Shown piece after piece: positions 62,021 to 64,000 of a stretch of 64,000 bases of DNA. Source of the DNA: Providencia rettgeri (GTDB lineage Bacteria > Pseudomonadota > Gammaproteobacteria > Enterobacterales > Enterobacteriaceae); NCBI RefSeq assembly GCF_023205015.1, contig NZ_CP096258.1, positions 4,030,001 through 4,094,000 on the forward strand, given 5' to 3'. The position numbers and the translations under genes were made by a program. The notes under the pieces were generated by a model. The model saw only the letters and a program-made list of their open reading frames with translations. It was not told the origin of the DNA and did not search any database. Positions within the stretch are counted from its first letter, which is position 1. Every line of letters starts with the position of its first letter.

Positions 62021-62938
62021 CTATTGCTGGCCCGATTCTAAAAGGTCGTCTTGTTCTTGGCCTAACAGCGCCAATTCCAACAATGCATAGCGGTGTTCAA
62101 CAAAGCTGTGAGCGTTGTTAGCCACCGTCAGTTTGAATAACGCAGCTGCGCTATTCTTATCCCCCAGACTTAGGTAATGCTTACCTAAATAGAAGTTAGT
62201 TTCACTGAGATGCTCAGCGAGCGAAGTGTTATCCGTAGATGTTTCTTTCAAACGCTCCATCAATGTCGTTTCACTGATATTGCCAAGATAGAATTCTACG
62301 ATATTCCAGCCCCATTGCCCTTTCTCCGCTTGGTTGTAGCGGGCGGCAAGATTATCTTGCGCCATACGCGGGTCTATGTCTTTCTCTACGAGATAAAGCC
62401 ACAGAGTACGAAAAGGATCATTTGGATCTATCTGATAATACGCCAGCAGATCATCCTGCGCTAGTTTGTACCGTTCACCGTAATATAATGCGATGCCACG
62501 GTTCATTCGCGCGAAATTGTAAGTTGGATCAAGCTCTAAAACAGAATCAAACGCTTCATAGGCAGCATCATAATTCCCTGCCTGCGTAAAATATATTCCT
62601 AAAAAATTAAAAACTTCAGGAATATCAGGACGAATGGCTAACGCAGTTGAAAAATCATTACGCGCCAGTGCCCTTAAACCTAGACTATCATACAACACAC
62701 CGCGCTCATATAAAAGCTGTGCGTATTCATCATCGGTTAAAGACCGGCTCGCAAGGATTTGTTCCATACGAGCCAGTATCACTTCTTGTTGCAATGAAGG
62801 TTGAAGTGGAACGGCAAATACCTCGTTCTTTCGCCAATCTTTGCTACTACATCCAATAATAACAAAAAAGATAAGCGCCAAGAGCACACGCGGTAACGTG
62901 CGATAATCTCTCACCCGAAGACAGATACTGTTCAACAT
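62021..62938 (-). CDS. nlpI: Lipoprotein NlpI, TPR adaptor
   Basis: 305 residues: signal peptide with lipobox IIGC (C30), then several TPR helices (ALAIRPDIPEVFNFLGIY and LELDPTYNFARMN are typical). NlpI is an outer-membrane lipoprotein that recruits the protease Prc to control the peptidoglycan endopeptidase MepS and scaffolds cell-wall enzymes. It lies between pnp and deaD as in E. coli. The N-terminus is about ten residues longer than in E. coli. Confidence 0.94.
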   Translation of the reverse strand: MLNSICLRVRDYRTLPRVLLALIFFVIIGCSSKDWRKNEVFAVPLQPSLQQEVILARMEQILASRSLTDDEYAQLLYERGVLYDSLGLRALARNDFSTALAIRPDIPEVFNFLGIYFTQAGNYDAAYEAFDSVLELDPTYNFARMNRGIALYYGERYKLAQDDLLAYYQIDPNDPFRTLWLYLVEKDIDPRMAQDNLAARYNQAEKGQWGWNIVEFYLGNISETTLMERLKETSTDNTSLAEHLSETNFYLGKHYLSLGDKNSAAALFKLTVANNAHSFVEHRYALLELALLGQEQDDLLESGQQ

Positions 62939-63031
62939 ACTCCGCCCTTACATTACCACGCTTTACAAATTATGGTTTCAGCAAATTTAGGCTGATAGCG
63001 CCCTAACTTAATAGAGCGCTGTTAGGTCAGC

Positions 63032-64000
63032 TTACTCTGCTGAGTCCTGCGGTTGCGCTGCTGGCTCTTCAGTTGCTACCGCTTCTTTCATGCTAAGACG
63101 GATACGGCCTTGACGGTCGATTTCCAAGACTTTAACAGGAACTTCTTGACCCATTTGCAGGTAATCAGTCACTTTCTCAACACGTTTGTCCGCGATTTGA
63201 GAAATATGAACCAGACCTTCTTTGCCACCACCGATAGCAACAAATGCACCAAAGTCGACGATACGAGTGACTTTACCTGGGTAAATGCGGCCTACTTCAA
63301 CTTCTGCAGTAATGTCTTCAATACGACGAATCGCTTCTTTCGCTTTTATGCCATCCGTTGCTGCAATCTTCACAGTACCGTCATCTTCGATTTCGATTGT
63401 TGTGCCTGTTTCTTCCGTTAACGCACGGATCACAGAACCACCTTTACCGATGACATCTTTGATTTTGTCTGGGTTGATGCGGATAGTGTAAATACGTGGA
63501 GCAAATTCAGAGATTTCTTCACGTGGACCATTGATTGCTTGTTCCATCGTACCAAGAATGTGCAAACGCGCACCTTTTGCTTGGTTTAATGCAACTTGCA
63601 TGATCTCGCTAGTGATACCTTCGATTTTGATATCCATTTGCAGTGCGCTGATACCTTCACGGCTACCCGCTACTTTAAAGTCCATATCACCTAAGTGGTC
63701 TTCATCACCTAAGATATCGGACAGAACAACGAAGTCGTTGCCTTCTTTTACCAAGCCCATTGCGATACCCGCAACCGCAGCTTTAATTGGTACACCTGCA
63801 TCCATCAGTGCTAATGACGCACCACAAACAGACGCCATTGAAGATGAACCGTTAGATTCAGTAATCTCAGACACCACACGTACTGTGTATGGGAAATCTG
63901 CGTGGTCAGGCATAACCGCTAACACACCGCGTTTCGCTAAACGGCCATGGCCGATTTCACGACGTTTTGGTGAGCCAACCATGCCAGTTTCACCGACAGA
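63032..64000 (-). CDS. pnp: Polynucleotide phosphorylase (N-terminal part outside window)
   Basis: 3'-5' exoribonuclease of the degradosome. The frame stays open through base 64000, with the residues SVGETG before the first visible Met, so the gene continues to the right. Visible are the second RNase PH core (GSPKRREIGHG, DILGDEDHLGDMDFKVAG), the KH domain with VIGKGGSVI and the S1 domain with GKVTRIVDFGAFV. The C-terminus ends AQPQDSAE. Confidence 0.96.
   Translation of the reverse strand, partial: SVGETGMVGSPKRREIGHGRLAKRGVLAVMPDHADFPYTVRVVSEITESNGSSSMASVCGASLALMDAGVPIKAAVAGIAMGLVKEGNDFVVLSDILGDEDHLGDMDFKVAGSREGISALQMDIKIEGITSEIMQVALNQAKGARLHILGTMEQAINGPREEISEFAPRIYTIRINPDKIKDVIGKGGSVIRALTEETGTTIEIEDDGTVKIAATDGIKAKEAIRRIEDITAEVEVGRIYPGKVTRIVDFGAFVAIGGGKEGLVHISQIADKRVEKVTDYLQMGQEVPVKVLEIDRQGRIRLSMKEAVATEEPAAQPQDSAE

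Noticed and set aside
1..64000. CRISPR arrays, rRNA genes, complete insertion sequences and prophage structural genes
   Set aside because: No regularly spaced repeats, transposase genes or phage morphogenesis genes were found. The only mobile-element protein is the integrase.

Overview
The window is chromosomal DNA from a gammaproteobacterium of the Morganellaceae, most likely Providencia. This is inferred from the protein sequences and from gene order that follows Escherichia coli in long blocks: leuX, lptG-lptF, pepA-holC-valS-yjgM, rraB-argI, pyrLBI-ridA-nrdDG, then yhbP-yhbQ-yhbS-ubiT-ubiUV and deaD-yrbN-nlpI-pnp. In E. coli these blocks belong to two distant regions (about 96 and 71 minutes). 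Here they meet between nrdG and yhbP.

Positions 1-11,400 are the right end of a genomic island inserted at the 3' end of tRNA-Leu(CAA), leuX. Next to the tRNA is a P4/IntB-type integrase gene pointing into the island. The island carries type I restriction-modification genes (hsdM, cut by the window edge, and hsdS), two different PD-(D/E)XK nuclease-like proteins, and a very AT-rich 865-residue protein with a SIR2 domain followed by a long helical-repeat region. The SIR2 gene has about 1 kb of apparently non-coding DNA on each side. It is a strong candidate for a single-gene, NAD-depleting anti-phage system. The left end of the island is outside the window.

Positions 11,400-21,500 are core genome: leuX, a 28-residue membrane peptide, ampH, the LPS-transport permeases lptG/lptF, pepA, holC and valS. 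Positions 22,100-31,800 form a metal-resistance cluster that matches the Salmonella gol/ges gold-copper locus: MexEF/GesAB-like RND efflux, a CopA/GolT ATPase, a GolS/CueR sensor and a GolB chaperone. Added to it are a glutaredoxin, a second MerR regulator, a MarA-like regulator and a small periplasmic DUF1471 protein. Five promoters in this 9 kb share the MerR-type layout of TTGACCTT with a 19-bp spacer.

Positions 31,900-44,200 hold rraB, argI with two ARG boxes, the 2-aminoethylphosphonate genes (phnWX, phnR, phnSTUV) with two matching PhnR-type palindromes, two orphan fimbrin-like secreted proteins, the pyrimidine operon pyrLBI with its attenuator and an unexpected PurR-like box, and ridA. 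nrdDG follow with paired NrdR boxes and an FNR-like site.

Positions 47,100-64,000 hold the yhb/ubi genes for oxygen-independent ubiquinone synthesis, a dinJ-yafQ type toxin-antitoxin pair, an HlyD plus two-permease export operon with no ATPase gene, ERIC-like repeats touching the pyruvate sensor genes btsS-btsR, a RelE/HigB-HigA type toxin-antitoxin pair, and the cold-shock/RNA-decay group deaD-yrbN-nlpI-pnp, with pnp cut by the right edge.
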